A stretch of DNA of 45,535 nt from Caryophanales bacterium (GTDB lineage Bacteria > Bacillota > Bacilli > Bacillales > DSM-4216). The stretch lies in assembly GCA_014896555.1 (NCBI GenBank), contig JADBKC010000006.1, positions 1 to 45,535 on the forward strand. Reading direction: 5' to 3'. The notes under the pieces were generated by a model that searched no databases, was not told the DNA's origin, and saw only the letters and a list, made by a program, of their open reading frames with translations. A program made the position numbers and the translations under genes. The stretch's first letter is position 1. The number at the start of each line of letters is the position of its first letter. Positions 15,897 to 25,391 of the stretch are shown one piece after another.

Positions 15897-16020
15897 CCAC
15901 TTTTTCTGATTTTAAAATTGTCCTGTAAATGACCTATAATTGTCCTGTTTCTTACCTTAAACACTGATAAGCTTAGATATATAATGAAGTCAAATAAAGG
16001 AAAAAGGGGAGAATATACAA

Positions 16021-16629
16021 ATGCACATAGGGTTAAAAATTAAAGAACTAAGAAAGTTAAAACTATGGACCCAAGCACAATTGGCAGAAATTTCTGGTGT
16101 CAGTGAAAGAACTGTAAGAAGGTTAGAATCCACTGGAACAGCAGAGAGTGCAACCTTATTATCTATTTTAAATGCTTTAGACACTAATTTGGAAGAACTT
16201 GAAAACATGTTTAATGAGGACGAATCTATAAAAAAAGAAAGCAAAGAAAAGTATGCTGACGTTTGTTTCCTCAAAAGAATTGAAAATGGTCGGGAGCTTG
16301 TTAGAATTTTCTCAAATGCTCATCAGTTTGGATATGACTATCATGACTGTCACACAGAAGAACAAGTTGAACTTACTCAAGTTTTTTTGTCTACGGTAGC
16401 AGATGTATTAGACATTTGGGACATGATAGAAATTAGTCAGAGATTTGAATTGGAGAATGAATTGACAAGACAAATAAAACAGTTAGATGATCTAGGCCTA
16501 TGGGTATTTGGAGTTCGACAAATTAATAAAGACATCAACTGGATTACAGCAATTGTTGAGATTTATTCAAAAGATAACCCTATGATTCAAAAAGTAAAAT
16601 TCGATAAAAACTTGGTGCAAAACAAATAA
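16021..16629 (+). CDS. XRE-family transcriptional regulator
   Basis: The 202-residue protein has a clear N-terminal helix-turn-helix of the Cro/CI type (residues 3-58: IKELRKLKLWTQAQLAEISG, VSERTVRRLE, LLSILNALDTNLEEL). A C-terminal region of about 130 residues (FSNAHQFGYDYHDCHTEEQ) has no family I can name and may sense a ligand or protein. GGGGAG lies 10-11 bases before the ATG. Lacticin 3147 clusters carry a much smaller XRE repressor (LtnR) of immunity genes. This larger protein stands nearly 3 kb upstream of lanA1, so a link with the lantibiotic genes is only possible. Confidence 0.85.
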   Translation: MHIGLKIKELRKLKLWTQAQLAEISGVSERTVRRLESTGTAESATLLSILNALDTNLEELENMFNEDESIKKESKEKYADVCFLKRIENGRELVRIFSNAHQFGYDYHDCHTEEQVELTQVFLSTVADVLDIWDMIEISQRFELENELTRQIKQLDDLGLWVFGVRQINKDINWITAIVEIYSKDNPMIQKVKFDKNLVQNK

Positions 16630-16710
16630 AATGTATGACATCGTTTTATCTTAGCTGTGATATATCCCCAAACAAACCGAAATAGAGTTTAATGGATATT
16701 TTATATAGAA

Positions 16711-16748
16711 AAAGGCGGCGCTGCCAATAGCAGACGCACGCCCTTTTG
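16711..16748 (-). terminator. dapL terminator
   Basis: On the minus strand an imperfect GC-rich stem (AAAAGGGCG..GTCTGC and GCAG-CGCCGCCTTTTT) is followed by T's, about 40 bp beyond the dapL stop codon. It is consistent with intrinsic termination of the dap genes. Confidence 0.6.
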
Positions 16749-16785
16749 TAAATCCATTCCACTCGTTTTAATGATCCGTCGAATT

Positions 16786-17916
16786 TTATTTGCGGTTTGA
16801 CAAACTAGTCAAGTATGAGGTGACAGCTTGTATACCGGTTTCAATCGCCTTTTCATCAGGATTCAGCTTAGAATGGTGAAGTCCATAAGGCGAACCAACT
16901 CCCAACCAAAACATAAAACCAGGAATATCTTTCAGCATATAGCCAAAATCTTCACCTGTCATCGCTTCTCGGCAAGGAACAAATGTGACATCCTCTTGAT
17001 TTTCCAAAAAGCGAATAAAGTCCCTTGTCAATTCAGGATCATTGTTCACTTGATAGTAATGGCAGCCGTAATCAATCGATGCTTCGCAGTCAAAAGCTAT
17101 TTCGATTCCGCGCACAATCGATTCAATCCGTTCTTTTACTTTTTCCATCGCTTCTGGAGAGAGTGTGCGAATGGTTCCTTCCAAACGAGCCGTTTCAGCA
17201 ATGGCATTTTGTACGGTGCCGGCAGTCATTTTCCCTATGGTAACTACGGCACTGTCAAGCGGATCCACATTTCTAGATACAATCGATTGCAGCTGTGTGA
17301 CAAAATAGGCTGCCGCTACGACCATATCCTTTGTTTTATGAGGATAGGCGGCATGCCCCCCTTTTCCTTTTAAATCCATATACAATTCCGATGTATTAGC
17401 AAATAGCAGCCCTTCTTTGACCGCAATCGTGCCGGCCGGGTATTCGGGGGCTATATGGAGTGCAACAATCAAGTCCGGTCTCCACTTTTTCATTTGCTCG
17501 CTTTCCATCATTGGCAAAGCCCCACCCGGACCTTCTTCAGCAGGCTGAAATAGAAAAACAAGATCATCACGGATAGGGTGATGAACAAAATGCGTTAACA
17601 CACCAAGGGCAATACTCATGTGAATGTCATGACCGCAAGCATGCATACGCCCTTGATGAGTGGATTGAAAAGGCAATCCCGTTTCTTCCTCGATAGGCAG
17701 CCCATCCATATCTGTTCGATAACCAAGTGTCTTTTTTGATTTTAATCCTTTTATTTTTACAAAAATCCCCGTTCTCCACGTTTCTATTTCCATTCGTTCT
17801 TGCGGCAATGTTTGAAGATAATTAAGCAAATACTTCTGGGTTTTTACTTCTTGAAATCCAAGTTCTGGAATTTGGTGTAAATCACGGCGTATTTTGATAA
17901 ACTGGCTGATGGTCAT
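16786..17916 (-). CDS. dapL: N-acetyldiaminopimelate deacetylase
   Basis: This enzyme of the M20 amidohydrolase family removes the acetyl group from N-acetyl-LL-diaminopimelate, the last specific step of the acetylase branch to DAP and lysine. The 376-residue protein shows metal-binding signatures: [13 protein letters not shown] at the N-terminus, [10 protein letters not shown] (about 91-100), [14 protein letters not shown] (about 132-145), and a late [13 protein letters not shown]. It corresponds to B. subtilis YkuR. It lies 125 bp downstream of dapH on the same strand. GGGAG precedes the ATG at good distance. The third enzyme of this branch, PatA, is 15 kb away in this window. Confidence 0.93.
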   Translation of the reverse strand: MTISQFIKIRRDLHQIPELGFQEVKTQKYLLNYLQTLPQERMEIETWRTGIFVKIKGLKSKKTLGYRTDMDGLPIEEETGLPFQSTHQGRMHACGHDIHMSIALGVLTHFVHHPIRDDLVFLFQPAEEGPGGALPMMESEQMKKWRPDLIVALHIAPEYPAGTIAVKEGLLFANTSELYMDLKGKGGHAAYPHKTKDMVVAAAYFVTQLQSIVSRNVDPLDSAVVTIGKMTAGTVQNAIAETARLEGTIRTLSPEAMEKVKERIESIVRGIEIAFDCEASIDYGCHYYQVNNDPELTRDFIRFLENQEDVTFVPCREAMTGEDFGYMLKDIPGFMFWLGVGSPYGLHHSKLNPDEKAIETGIQAVTSYLTSLSNRK

Positions 17917-18040
17917 ACGATTTCTCCCTTTCTTTCCCTTTTTCCATTATTTGCGGGTGGAAGTCCTTTTGAAGTATGTCCACCTTTGTCCTTCATAGAC
18001 TACAAACAAGCGTGGATGCTAGCATCCACGCTGTTTCGAA

Positions 18041-18751
18041 TTATAAATTCCGAAGTTCCTGCATAATTTCTGTTTTGGATTTCGTCTTTTCGTCTATTTC
18101 TTTGATTACTTTTGCTGGAGCACCAGCGACCACCGTATTCGGTGGAACATCTTTCGTTACGATCGCACCAGCTGCTACAACCGATCCTTTTCCGACTGTT
18201 ACCCCCTCCAAAATAACAGCATTTGCCCCAACGAGCACATCATCTTCAATAATGACAGGTTTTGCAGATGGAGGCTCAATCACACCTGCTAGAACAGCTC
18301 CTGCTCCAATATGGCAGTTTTTTCCAACAGTTGCACGTCCGCCGAGAACCGCATTCATATCAATCATCGTTCCTTCGCCAATAACGGAGCCAATATTAAT
18401 GACAGCACCCATCATCACAACGGCACCATCGCCAATTTCCACTTGATCGCGGATAATGGCACCCGGTTCGATGCGTGCATTGATTCCTTTTAAATCAACA
18501 AGAGGCAATGCAGAATTGCGGCGATCATTTTCTATCACATAATCTTCGATATTTTCTTGATTGTTTTGAATCGCTTGTGAAATTTCCGCCCATTCACCGA
18601 ACACCACGCCAATATTACCGCTAATAAATGTTTTAGCAGAAGGGCCAAAGTCGATTCCTTCTAAATTTCCTTTTATATATACTTTTACCGGTGTGGATTT
18701 TTTGCTGTTGCTGATAAATGAAATGATCTCATGAGCATCCAACATTTTCAT
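18041..18751 (-). CDS. dapH: tetrahydrodipicolinate N-acetyltransferase
   Basis: DapH transfers acetyl from acetyl-CoA to tetrahydrodipicolinate, committing it to the acetylated DAP pathway. The start at 18751 follows AAGGAGG by 9 bases and gives 236 residues, the usual length. The N-terminal domain ([20 protein letters not shown]) is specific to DapH. The C-terminal half is a left-handed beta-helix of hexapeptide repeats ([61 protein letters not shown]). It is the ortholog of B. subtilis YkuQ. Between ccpC and dapH, B. subtilis has the flavodoxin genes ykuNOP; they are absent here. Confidence 0.95.
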   Translation of the reverse strand: MKMLDAHEIISFISNSKKSTPVKVYIKGNLEGIDFGPSAKTFISGNIGVVFGEWAEISQAIQNNQENIEDYVIENDRRNSALPLVDLKGINARIEPGAIIRDQVEIGDGAVVMMGAVINIGSVIGEGTMIDMNAVLGGRATVGKNCHIGAGAVLAGVIEPPSAKPVIIEDDVLVGANAVILEGVTVGKGSVVAAGAIVTKDVPPNTVVAGAPAKVIKEIDEKTKSKTEIMQELRNL

Positions 18752-18887
18752 AAAAAAACTTCCTCCTTGTCCATTTTTGACAAACCATTCCATATGTATT
18801 CTTGTAGCGGTGAAGTGCAAACCGCTGAAAAAGCAGATGAACGTTTGATATTACTTTAGCAAAGGAAAGTCCTTTACACAAGTGATT

Positions 18888-19778
18888 TTATTCAAAACTT
18901 GAAGACTGCTTTTGCAAATAATCATTGACTACTTCCACAAAAGCTTCCACCTGTCTTAGTTCAAAGGCGGAATCATACCCCATTAGCCAAGTATCCCTTA
19001 CCATTGGCTGTCCGTGTTCATCGTGTAAAGGAATTTTATAAAAATCAGTTTCCGAATGATGAAGCGTGATCGCTGGGAGAATCGCATAGCCGATCCCGTT
19101 AAACGTCATCTGCTTGCACGTTTCTATTTGGTCGACAATGATCGTTCGTTTTGGGGCCATTTGAAACTGACGATGCCACCAATTCTGGATTTCTTGATAG
19201 TAGTTGGAGTCGCTTTTAAATTGGATAAACGGCCTGTCGGTTTCCAATACTTCTTCGACTCGACGAATTTCCTTGTCAACTAAGTAAAGCCGGTCCTTGA
19301 ATAAATGAATTTTCCGGCTTTTCCAATCAGGTGTACCGCGAATGATGCCTATATGCACCTCTCCCTCATAAAGCGCCTTCGCTATATCGCTGCTCCATCC
19401 CGTCATCAACGAAATCTTTGCATGGGGATACTTTTCTACAAATTGCTTTAATATTTTTGGAAGCCAATTTTGTCCTACAATGGATGCACAGGCAATTTTT
19501 AGCGTTCCATGCACTTCCGATTCAAATGAATGAATTTTTTCTAGCACTTTTTCCTTTCGTTCTAGAATTTCGTTTGCAAAATCGACTACCAATTCCCCAG
19601 CAGGTGTCAAAGTCAATCCTTTTGGGGAACGGTTGAACAACCTTGTTCCCCATTCTTTTTCAATGTTTTGCAAACGCTGAGAAAGAGCAGGCTGGGATAC
19701 AAACAGCCGTTCAGCTGCTTTGCGCATATTCATTTCTTGAGCAAGAATGGATAATAGTTGAAACTCTGAAAAAGACAT
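18888..19778 (-). CDS. ccpC: LysR-family regulator CcpC
   Basis: CcpC represses citrate-cycle genes (citB, citZ) in B. subtilis and responds to citrate. The 296-residue protein has a LysR helix-turn-helix at residues 6-60 (LNMRKAAERLFVSQPALSQR, with a leading E(M)NMR) and a substrate-binding-like C-terminal domain from about residue 90. The N-terminal region is nearly the same as B. subtilis CcpC (YkuM), and the placing between ykuL(darB)-like and dapH genes is conserved. The gene lies 42 bp after the efflux gene on the same strand, so the two may be co-transcribed. Confidence 0.88.
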   Translation of the reverse strand: MSFSEFQLLSILAQEMNMRKAAERLFVSQPALSQRLQNIEKEWGTRLFNRSPKGLTLTPAGELVVDFANEILERKEKVLEKIHSFESEVHGTLKIACASIVGQNWLPKILKQFVEKYPHAKISLMTGWSSDIAKALYEGEVHIGIIRGTPDWKSRKIHLFKDRLYLVDKEIRRVEEVLETDRPFIQFKSDSNYYQEIQNWWHRQFQMAPKRTIIVDQIETCKQMTFNGIGYAILPAITLHHSETDFYKIPLHDEHGQPMVRDTWLMGYDSAFELRQVEAFVEVVNDYLQKQSSSFE

Positions 19779-19820
19779 GACCTATTCCCTTCTGTTCGTT
19801 ATATTTTTAGGAAATCCTCG

Positions 19821-21311
19821 CTACTCATTTTTAGGCAAAAACATAACCAAAACAAAAGAAAGAAGACCGCAGAAAAAGACAACCAAAAATACAGTATGCA
19901 GGGAATCGGACAAACCGTTTCTCAGAATGGAGGCCAAACTAGATGGAATCCCGCTGTTCCCGCTGTTTCCAAGCAAAGAATTGATCGAATTGATAGAAAC
20001 ATGGTGAGAGTCTGTACGGTTTTCCAAATAATGCTGGAGTCGACTGTTTAAAACTCCCCCGAGCAAAGCAGCACCTACTGTATTTCCAAGATTTCTCATA
20101 AACATATTGGTTGCCGTAGCGATCCCTCTTTGCTTCCATTCAACGGTGCTTTGGATGGATACAATGAAAGCGGTGGATGTCAGACCCATCCCCACTCCAA
20201 CGAAGAACGAAGAAACAGCCGCCCATAGTGGTCCCGATGACGATTTCATGAAAACAAAAAACAAGCCGCCGATAACAAGAAAAATCCCTCCAACTAGAGA
20301 AGTATTCCGGTACCCAATTTTTAATAATAATCTTCCGGATACTGTCGATGCAATTGGCCATCCAATGGACATTGCCGTCAAGGTGAATCCAGCAATGGTA
20401 GCATTTTCCCCCATCACGCCTTGTACATACGTTGGAAGAAAGGAACTAATGCCGATTAGCATCACTCCTGTTATAAAGGAAACGACATTAGCGATCGTAA
20501 TGGATGGAACAGTCCAAATGGCAAAAGGAACGAGCGGCTCTTTTGCCCGCTTTTCCTGCCAAATAAATAAACCAAAAAAAAGGACCACGCCGATCAACAT
20601 TCCGACACTGGCATTTGAACGCCACGGAATGTATACTCCGCCTTCCACTAGCAAAAACATAAAAGAGGAGATAGCGATTGTAAAGAAAAGAGCCCCTAAG
20701 TAATCAATATCGGCATTTTTCTTCTCTAAATGTTCATGAAAAAACAGCCAAATCCCTAGAAGCGAAAGCAGTCCCAATGGAATATTCATCCAAAAAACAA
20801 AATGCCAGCTGACATATTCCACCAATATTCCACCGACGGCTGGACCGACAATGGCCGAAATGCCCCAGACACTGGATAAATATCCTTGTACTTTCGCCCT
20901 TTCGTCTTTCGTATAAATATCGCCAATAATCGTATTCGCTATTGGCATAACGGCCCCTGCTCCTATTCCTTGAATAAAGCGATACAAAATAAGCTGTCCC
21001 ATCGACTGAGCAAAACCGCATAAAGTCGATCCGATTAAAAATAAAATGATTCCTATCGAAATGATCGGTTTACGACCTAATAGATCAGATAATTTCCCAT
21101 AAATAAGAACAGTAACCGAGTTCATGAGCAAATAAGCAGAAAACACCCATCCGTAGAGGGAAAATCCTCCAAGATCAGACACAATGTCAGGCATTGCCGT
21201 TGAGACGATCGTCGATTCAATTGCCCCCATAAACATCGCCAGCATCACAGCAGCAAGAACATAAGGGCGCTTTGTTTGTTTCAAACTAGAAACTGACGCT
21301 TCACTATCCAT
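19821..21311 (-). CDS. MFS multidrug efflux transporter (DHA2 type, 14 TM)
   Basis: The 496-residue protein belongs to the EmrB/QacA drug:proton antiporter group. It has about 14 hydrophobic segments. Characteristic motifs are LDxT-like ESTIVSTAMPDIVSDLGG in TM1, GKLSDLLGRKPI (motif A), LYRFIQGIGAGAVMPIANT (motif B) and WGISAIVGPAVGGIL (motif C, antiporter). The ATG at 21311 is preferred over an upstream TTG because GAGGTG lies about 10 bases before it. Substrate unknown. This gene is not in the same place in B. subtilis, so it is an insertion between darB and ccpC. There is no reason in the sequence to tie it to the lantibiotic. Confidence 0.9.
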   Translation of the reverse strand: MDSEASVSSLKQTKRPYVLAAVMLAMFMGAIESTIVSTAMPDIVSDLGGFSLYGWVFSAYLLMNSVTVLIYGKLSDLLGRKPIISIGIILFLIGSTLCGFAQSMGQLILYRFIQGIGAGAVMPIANTIIGDIYTKDERAKVQGYLSSVWGISAIVGPAVGGILVEYVSWHFVFWMNIPLGLLSLLGIWLFFHEHLEKKNADIDYLGALFFTIAISSFMFLLVEGGVYIPWRSNASVGMLIGVVLFFGLFIWQEKRAKEPLVPFAIWTVPSITIANVVSFITGVMLIGISSFLPTYVQGVMGENATIAGFTLTAMSIGWPIASTVSGRLLLKIGYRNTSLVGGIFLVIGGLFFVFMKSSSGPLWAAVSSFFVGVGMGLTSTAFIVSIQSTVEWKQRGIATATNMFMRNLGNTVGAALLGGVLNSRLQHYLENRTDSHHVSINSINSLLGNSGNSGIPSSLASILRNGLSDSLHTVFLVVFFCGLLSFVLVMFLPKNE

Positions 21312-21432
21312 AATACACAACACCTCTTTTCAAATCCAATATCCCATTACAGCAAATCCATTGTTTCCATCTTCTTGAATGCCAATGAAACGAGTTATTA
21401 AATAATTAATGGAAATTTGCCAAAAAGAGAGA

Positions 21433-21451
21433 TGCTCCCAACACGGGAGCA
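21433..21451 (-). terminator. darB terminator
   Basis: A 7-bp perfect stem tgctccc/gggagca sits just beyond the darB stop and is followed on the minus strand by a pyrimidine-rich run ending in TTTTT. Confidence 0.75.
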
Positions 21452-21455
21452 GCCC

Positions 21456-21902
21456 TTAAAAATGATTTAATTGATCTACATGGCGGTTTAATTGCTTTAA
21501 TATGATTCTCCGTGTTAAAATGCCTTCAAAATAACCACTGTCGTCCACCGCACAAAGAAATGGATGATCAATCAATAACCCAAGCGCTTTTTTAAAGCGA
21601 TCATCTGATTTTAATGTAGGAATTTTAGAATTACATACATCTTTTACTTTTAGCTGTTCAAGCCTTTCAAATTCGATTCGTTCAAGACCGAGGATTGCTT
21701 CTGTTATCATTGGAGAACTGATAAGCCCATGTAAACGGAATTGAGGATCAAGGACAGGAATTGCAGTATAACCGCTTTTTGTCAGAACTAGAAGAGCATG
21801 TTCCAGGCTGTTTTCTAATTGCACGTGAGCCACTTTTTCAGAAGGAATTAAGAAATCCGAAATCTTTGTTTCTAAAAATTTTTCGCTTTGGAAAGAAATC
21901 AT
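21456..21902 (-). CDS. darB: CBS-pair protein DarB (CbpB/YkuL)
   Basis: The 148-residue protein consists of two CBS domains (about 15-72 and 85-142), with repeats such as LENSLEHALLVLTKSGYTAI and KSDDRFKKALGLLIDHPF. In B. subtilis the ortholog YkuL (DarB, also CbpB) binds cyclic di-AMP and, when free of it, stimulates the (p)ppGpp synthetase Rel and pyruvate carboxylase. Function here is by orthology and by position among the yku genes. It is followed by its own terminator. Confidence 0.9.
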   Translation of the reverse strand: MISFQSEKFLETKISDFLIPSEKVAHVQLENSLEHALLVLTKSGYTAIPVLDPQFRLHGLISSPMITEAILGLERIEFERLEQLKVKDVCNSKIPTLKSDDRFKKALGLLIDHPFLCAVDDSGYFEGILTRRIILKQLNRHVDQLNHF

Positions 21903-22090
21903 TCCATCTCCCCCAGATAAAATTACCGCTTTATGTAAGCGCTTGATTCTTTTTCATTTTATCATATACCCGAATTTCTTGCTCCTAAAACACCTTGGAA
22001 AATATAAAAAAAGAATAAGCCCTTCTAAGTTCAGCAAACAAAGCACTTAAAGGACTTTATCAGTCTCGCTGCCCTAAACTAGCCAAACAG

Positions 22091-22237
22091 CTATGACCGA
22101 TCCGTCGGCTTTTTAGAAGATTGATCAGACAAAATTTTGCGGATTTCTGTCAATTCCTTTCTTGTTCCTGCGAGCTCCGCAGACATCAGCAGTAAAAAGA
22201 AAATCTGGACTATTAATAAAATAATAATGAATGTCAT
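22091..22237 (-). CDS. small single-pass membrane protein
   Basis: A 48-codon frame begins MTFIIILLIVQIFFLLLMSA, a single hydrophobic segment at the very N-terminus, then a charged soluble tail (AGTRKELTEIRKILSDQSSK). Such short N-anchored peptides with a helical tail are common in Bacillus. The ribosome-binding site (GGGTG about 9 bases upstream) is only fair. I do not recognise the family. It sits between ykuJ and darB. Confidence 0.5.
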   Translation of the reverse strand: MTFIIILLIVQIFFLLLMSAELAGTRKELTEIRKILSDQSSKKPTDRS

Positions 22238-22330
22238 CCGGTTTCACCCGTACTCGTTAATTATATTTTGAATTTTTTTGTCATTATACCAAAGATTGAT
22301 TCGCAACTACAGTTTTTTTGCATGAAAAAT

Positions 22331-22360
22331 CCCCTATTGAGACCATATCCTCAACAAGGG
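22331..22360 (-). terminator. ykuJ terminator
   Basis: On the minus strand CCCTTGTTGAG pairs with CTCAATAGGGG (two G-U pairs), followed by ATTTTTC, 7 bp beyond the ykuJ stop. Confidence 0.7.
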
Positions 22361-22367
22361 AGCTCGA

Positions 22368-22619
22368 TTATTGTTGCCGTTCTTCTTGAAGCAAATCAAA
22401 AATTTCAATGGCAGTCATATCAATGTCATCAAAAGGATACTTTTTGGATTTTCCGTCTTGATCGAACACTTCTAGCTCAAACGTGTCTTTATTAGGAAAA
22501 TATTTGACTTGGCAAATGGTTTTTCCGTTCAGTTCAAAAAGCCGTTGTTGAACCTCTCCTGTATCGCTTCCTTCTTGCAATGACTTTAGTCGTTGAATAA
22601 TGCCGAGCAATTGTGACAT
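22368..22619 (-). CDS. ykuJ: YkuJ family protein (DUF1797)
   Basis: The 83-residue protein begins MSQLLGIIQRLKSLQ and has CQVKYFPNKDTFELEVF and YPFDDIDMTAIEIFDLLQ, the conserved features of B. subtilis YkuJ (DUF1797). The biochemical role is not known to me. Location between ykuI and darB is conserved with B. subtilis. A terminator follows the stop. Confidence 0.9.
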   Translation of the reverse strand: MSQLLGIIQRLKSLQEGSDTGEVQQRLFELNGKTICQVKYFPNKDTFELEVFDQDGKSKKYPFDDIDMTAIEIFDLLQEERQQ

Positions 22620-22755
22620 ACGATAGGATTCTCCTTTCTAAAAAATGCTCTAATTGGTTTTGCGCCGTACAAATAGTTTGGAAAAAAAGAAACAAGAGAA
22701 ATATACCATACATCTTTTGAGCCGCCAACTATTTTATTTTTTTCAAATTTTTTGA

Positions 22756-22962
22756 GTCTCTGTTAACACTAGATGGCATGAGCATATCCTTGCTACCGTT
22801 TTCAATAGAATGGAAACATATCTTGCAAAAGAAACGCAAGAAAAAAATCCATTCAGAATCCATTTCCTAGAGGAATGCCTCCTCAAAACTTTTCGGATTG
22901 AAACAGATCTTATCTCAAAAAAATCATTGTCTGAACATTCTAGATCGTTTCGCATCAACTAG
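22756..22962 (+). other. protein-like open frame without start codon
   Basis: Between two stop codons, 68 codons read as plausible protein (EHILATVFNRMETYLAKETQ, then FLEECLLKTFRIETDL) but there is no start codon or ribosome-binding site before it. It may be the remnant of a lost gene. I do not recognise it. Confidence 0.25.
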
Positions 22963-23009
22963 TCTTGATTGCCTATTTTTCCACATGATTCTAAACTAGG
23001 TATGTTCCT

Positions 23010-23258
23010 TTATAAAAAACCGTATACAACTGCCTCATAAAAAATATAAAAAAACACTAGCCCTGTTCCGATCACAACTGTCCATATAACAGGGTTTCGG
23101 ATATAAGGATGATCTTGGACAGCTTTTGGAATCGCTGAATCGTATGATCTTCTCACTTTTTGCTCTTGAATGATCATGATCGTGTACAAAAGGGAACTAG
23201 AAACGACTACAACGCCTGCCAATGTCAAAATCCACATAAAAAAACTCATATTCATCAC
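23010..23258 (-). CDS. small two-TM membrane protein
   Basis: The product has 81-82 residues, with two hydrophobic segments (about 5-27 and 57-78) joined by a charged loop containing QEQKVRRSYDSAIPKAVQDH. Both ends probably face the same side. Family not recognised. It lies 60 bp downstream of ykuI on the same strand and may share its transcript. Codon use and a clean hydrophobic pattern support it as real. Confidence 0.65.
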   Translation of the reverse strand: MMNMSFFMWILTLAGVVVVSSSLLYTIMIIQEQKVRRSYDSAIPKAVQDHPYIRNPVIWTVVIGTGLVFFYIFYEAVVYGFL

Positions 23259-23320
23259 CTCTAGCCTTATATTGTGTATAGTTAATATGTCCAGGTGCTG
23301 AATGAGCTATTCGGTCCTAT

Positions 23321-24532
23321 TTAATAAAGAAGGCCATCATGTTCATATAAATAATCGTACGTTATGTCCATAAATAAATATTCATGATCATTGACAGGAT
23401 AGGAAAACGTTCGGATAATTTCACCAGTCTCAATATCAGAATATAAATCAGATAACAGACCAGTACGGTTTTTACGCATACGGAGAATGTTTTTCAGAAA
23501 ATACGGACGCCAGCTCCAGTTTTTATTTAAATACTCTGGCTGTACAATCCATTCCCTATCCTTTTTCAGCAAGTTCGGCGTCACTTCAAATCCGTTTTCA
23601 TCACATATATAAAAACGAAAACACATCGGATCAAAATAAGCAGCCAGTTCTTTTAGCAATTCAATCCGCGAATCCGTTTGTTTCCTTAATTTTGGCAACA
23701 GTGTTTGCAAATCGTTTTGAATGGATTCCGCCTGAAGATATACTTTTTCCAGCATACTCTTTTCATGAAGAATAAATTCTTGGAATTTTCTCCTCAATTT
23801 TTCTTTGAGAACATCACGAGGCAAAAAGCCGGATATAGGTTCTTGTAAGTAGCATCCTTGATAATACCGGCCGCCATGTTTCCAAGCATATTGAAGCTGA
23901 AATTCGATTTCAATTTTTTCAAAAAGAAGAGAGGCGCCAATTTTTCTTGCTAAAATCGACAAAGAATGAAGAATGTCTTTGTATGCCCGGTTTCCTGCAT
24001 CATGTCGCAGAGCTTGCAAGCTGACTTTTAATATATCGGGATAAGAGCCGGTAAACTTATGGATATTGACATTCTCCTCCCCAATATGATCAATCGCAAT
24101 TTGTATGCCAAACGTTTTATAGTATTGTAAAAGATGTTCAAGATCACTCGTATAATTTTTTTCTGAAATTTCAAGCACAATTTTATGTAGATCAAGACCC
24201 ATTTCTTTATACCCGAGCAGCATATTAAGAAATTCTTCTTCTTCGTCCATCATCAGTAAACGTGCATCCCTATTGATAAAGAGGTGTCCTTCTACTTCTT
24301 CCTCCATAAAACGGTTGAGCGCCTGCCTTAGGATATGATTATCCGCTTCTAAACGAAATTCATCCGGCACTTCCTCATCTTCGAAAAATTTCCCTAAACT
24401 TACCGGTCCATTTTCTCCTAAATATCTTCCCAACACCTCATACCCAATGATACTATGCTCATCCGCACTAAAGATCGGTTGAAAGTAAGGAACCACTCTA
24501 TCTAAATCCGCCATGATTTCCAATGCGTCCAT
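23321..24532 (-). CDS. ykuI: YkuI, EAL-domain cyclic di-GMP protein
   Basis: The ATG at 24532 is behind GGAGG with ideal spacing and gives 403 residues, close to B. subtilis YkuI. The N-terminal EAL phosphodiesterase-like domain starts VPYFQPIFSADEHSIIGYEVLGR; the EAL motif itself reads EVL, and HLFINRD, ISEKN and IDHIGEENVN follow. The C-terminal part from about residue 260 is a PAS-like/YkuI_C sensor domain (CFRFYICDENGFEVTP). YkuI of B. subtilis binds c-di-GMP but shows little hydrolysis; likewise, activity here is unclear. Confidence 0.9.
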   Translation of the reverse strand: MDALEIMADLDRVVPYFQPIFSADEHSIIGYEVLGRYLGENGPVSLGKFFEDEEVPDEFRLEADNHILRQALNRFMEEEVEGHLFINRDARLLMMDEEEEFLNMLLGYKEMGLDLHKIVLEISEKNYTSDLEHLLQYYKTFGIQIAIDHIGEENVNIHKFTGSYPDILKVSLQALRHDAGNRAYKDILHSLSILARKIGASLLFEKIEIEFQLQYAWKHGGRYYQGCYLQEPISGFLPRDVLKEKLRRKFQEFILHEKSMLEKVYLQAESIQNDLQTLLPKLRKQTDSRIELLKELAAYFDPMCFRFYICDENGFEVTPNLLKKDREWIVQPEYLNKNWSWRPYFLKNILRMRKNRTGLLSDLYSDIETGEIIRTFSYPVNDHEYLFMDITYDYLYEHDGLLY

Positions 24533-24904
24533 AAACAAGCCTCCATCAGCAAAAAATCTTGATTCAGTCATTTATTTGTTAACAGGCCAAACAGCTTTTT
24601 TCTAAACGCATATTTACCAAAAATATGAACACAGCAAAGAAAAAATTCCTTGTCCCATTTCAAAATTGTACTATATTCTGCTTTATTAGCCGGAAAAATC
24701 GCTCGATTTTAAATACTTGAGGTTGTTGAATCATTCAAAAGTTCGCTAATTCTATCAATCATCCGCTTCTTACGAACTTTCTCTTAACAAAAAATTTAAA
24801 AATCTCAATTATATTATATGAAAAAAAGCCGGTTCCCGCCAGAATGACCCCCAATGATCCTCGTCCTTTTTCATTGTTTATAAAAAAACGCTGATAAGAG
24901 AAAA
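24533..24904. other. intergenic gap
   Basis: About 370 AT-rich bases between ykuI and the small gene at 24923. I see no gene, repeat or clear promoter here beyond the upstream region needed for ykuI. Confidence 0.4.
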
Positions 24905-24922
24905 ATTCCGCCGAAGCGGAAT
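24905..24922 (-). terminator. terminator of the 71-codon gene
   Basis: On the minus strand ATTCCGC-TTCG-GCGGAAT is followed by TTTTC, one base after the stop at 24923. The UUCG tetraloop makes it a strong terminator. Confidence 0.85.
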
Positions 24923-25138
24923 TTAAAGATTTTCATTCATTAATCTCACATTTAATTTATTTAATGTCTGAATGATCGTCTTCTTTTTATTATATCCTTT
25001 CATATTGATGGTAAAGTCATGATATTGGGCAAACACCTGCCCCCAACTTCCGGGAACATCAAATCCATAGATAAACACCCGTATCATTCCCTTTTTAGAC
25101 GGAAGGAAAAACATTTCAAACCGATTGTCTTCTTGCAC
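24923..25138 (-). CDS. small conserved-looking hypothetical protein
   Basis: The gene begins with GTG at 25138 after AAAGGAGG and ends one base before a strong terminator, so it is a complete monocistronic unit. The 71-residue product is soluble, basic at the C-terminus (MKGYNKKKTIIQTLNKLNVR), with an aromatic middle (FIYGFDVPGSWGQVFAQYHD). I do not recognise the family and no function is suggested by neighbours. Confidence 0.7.
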   Translation of the reverse strand: MQEDNRFEMFFLPSKKGMIRVFIYGFDVPGSWGQVFAQYHDFTINMKGYNKKKTIIQTLNKLNVRLMNENL

Positions 25139-25391
25139 GGCTGCAGCCTCCTTTAAGCTGCCATTCTATTATTGTGCAGCTTCATCTATTCAAAAAGTAA
25201 CACTTGATCCGAAAATAAGCAATACATTTGATTGAAAGTCCATAGAATAATAACAGAAACTTTTTGAATCAGATTGCTAGAAACAAAATGTACATGATCG
25301 GAAAATGACAGCACTTCCTATTGAAAAAAAAGGCGCCAATCAACTTTTTATTAGTAAGTATCACCCATGTCAAGAATAGGTGTGGATCAAC

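Noticed and set aside
16021-16629. XRE protein as LtnR
   Set aside because: It is more than twice the length of LtnR and no immunity genes follow it.
16828-18493. Plus-strand frames opposite dapL and dapH
   Set aside because: Shadows; the hexapeptide repeats of dapH produce long open antisense frames.
20107-20703. 198-codon plus-strand frame opposite the MFS transporter
   Set aside because: Antisense to transmembrane coding sequence, which typically leaves long Pro/Thr-rich open frames.
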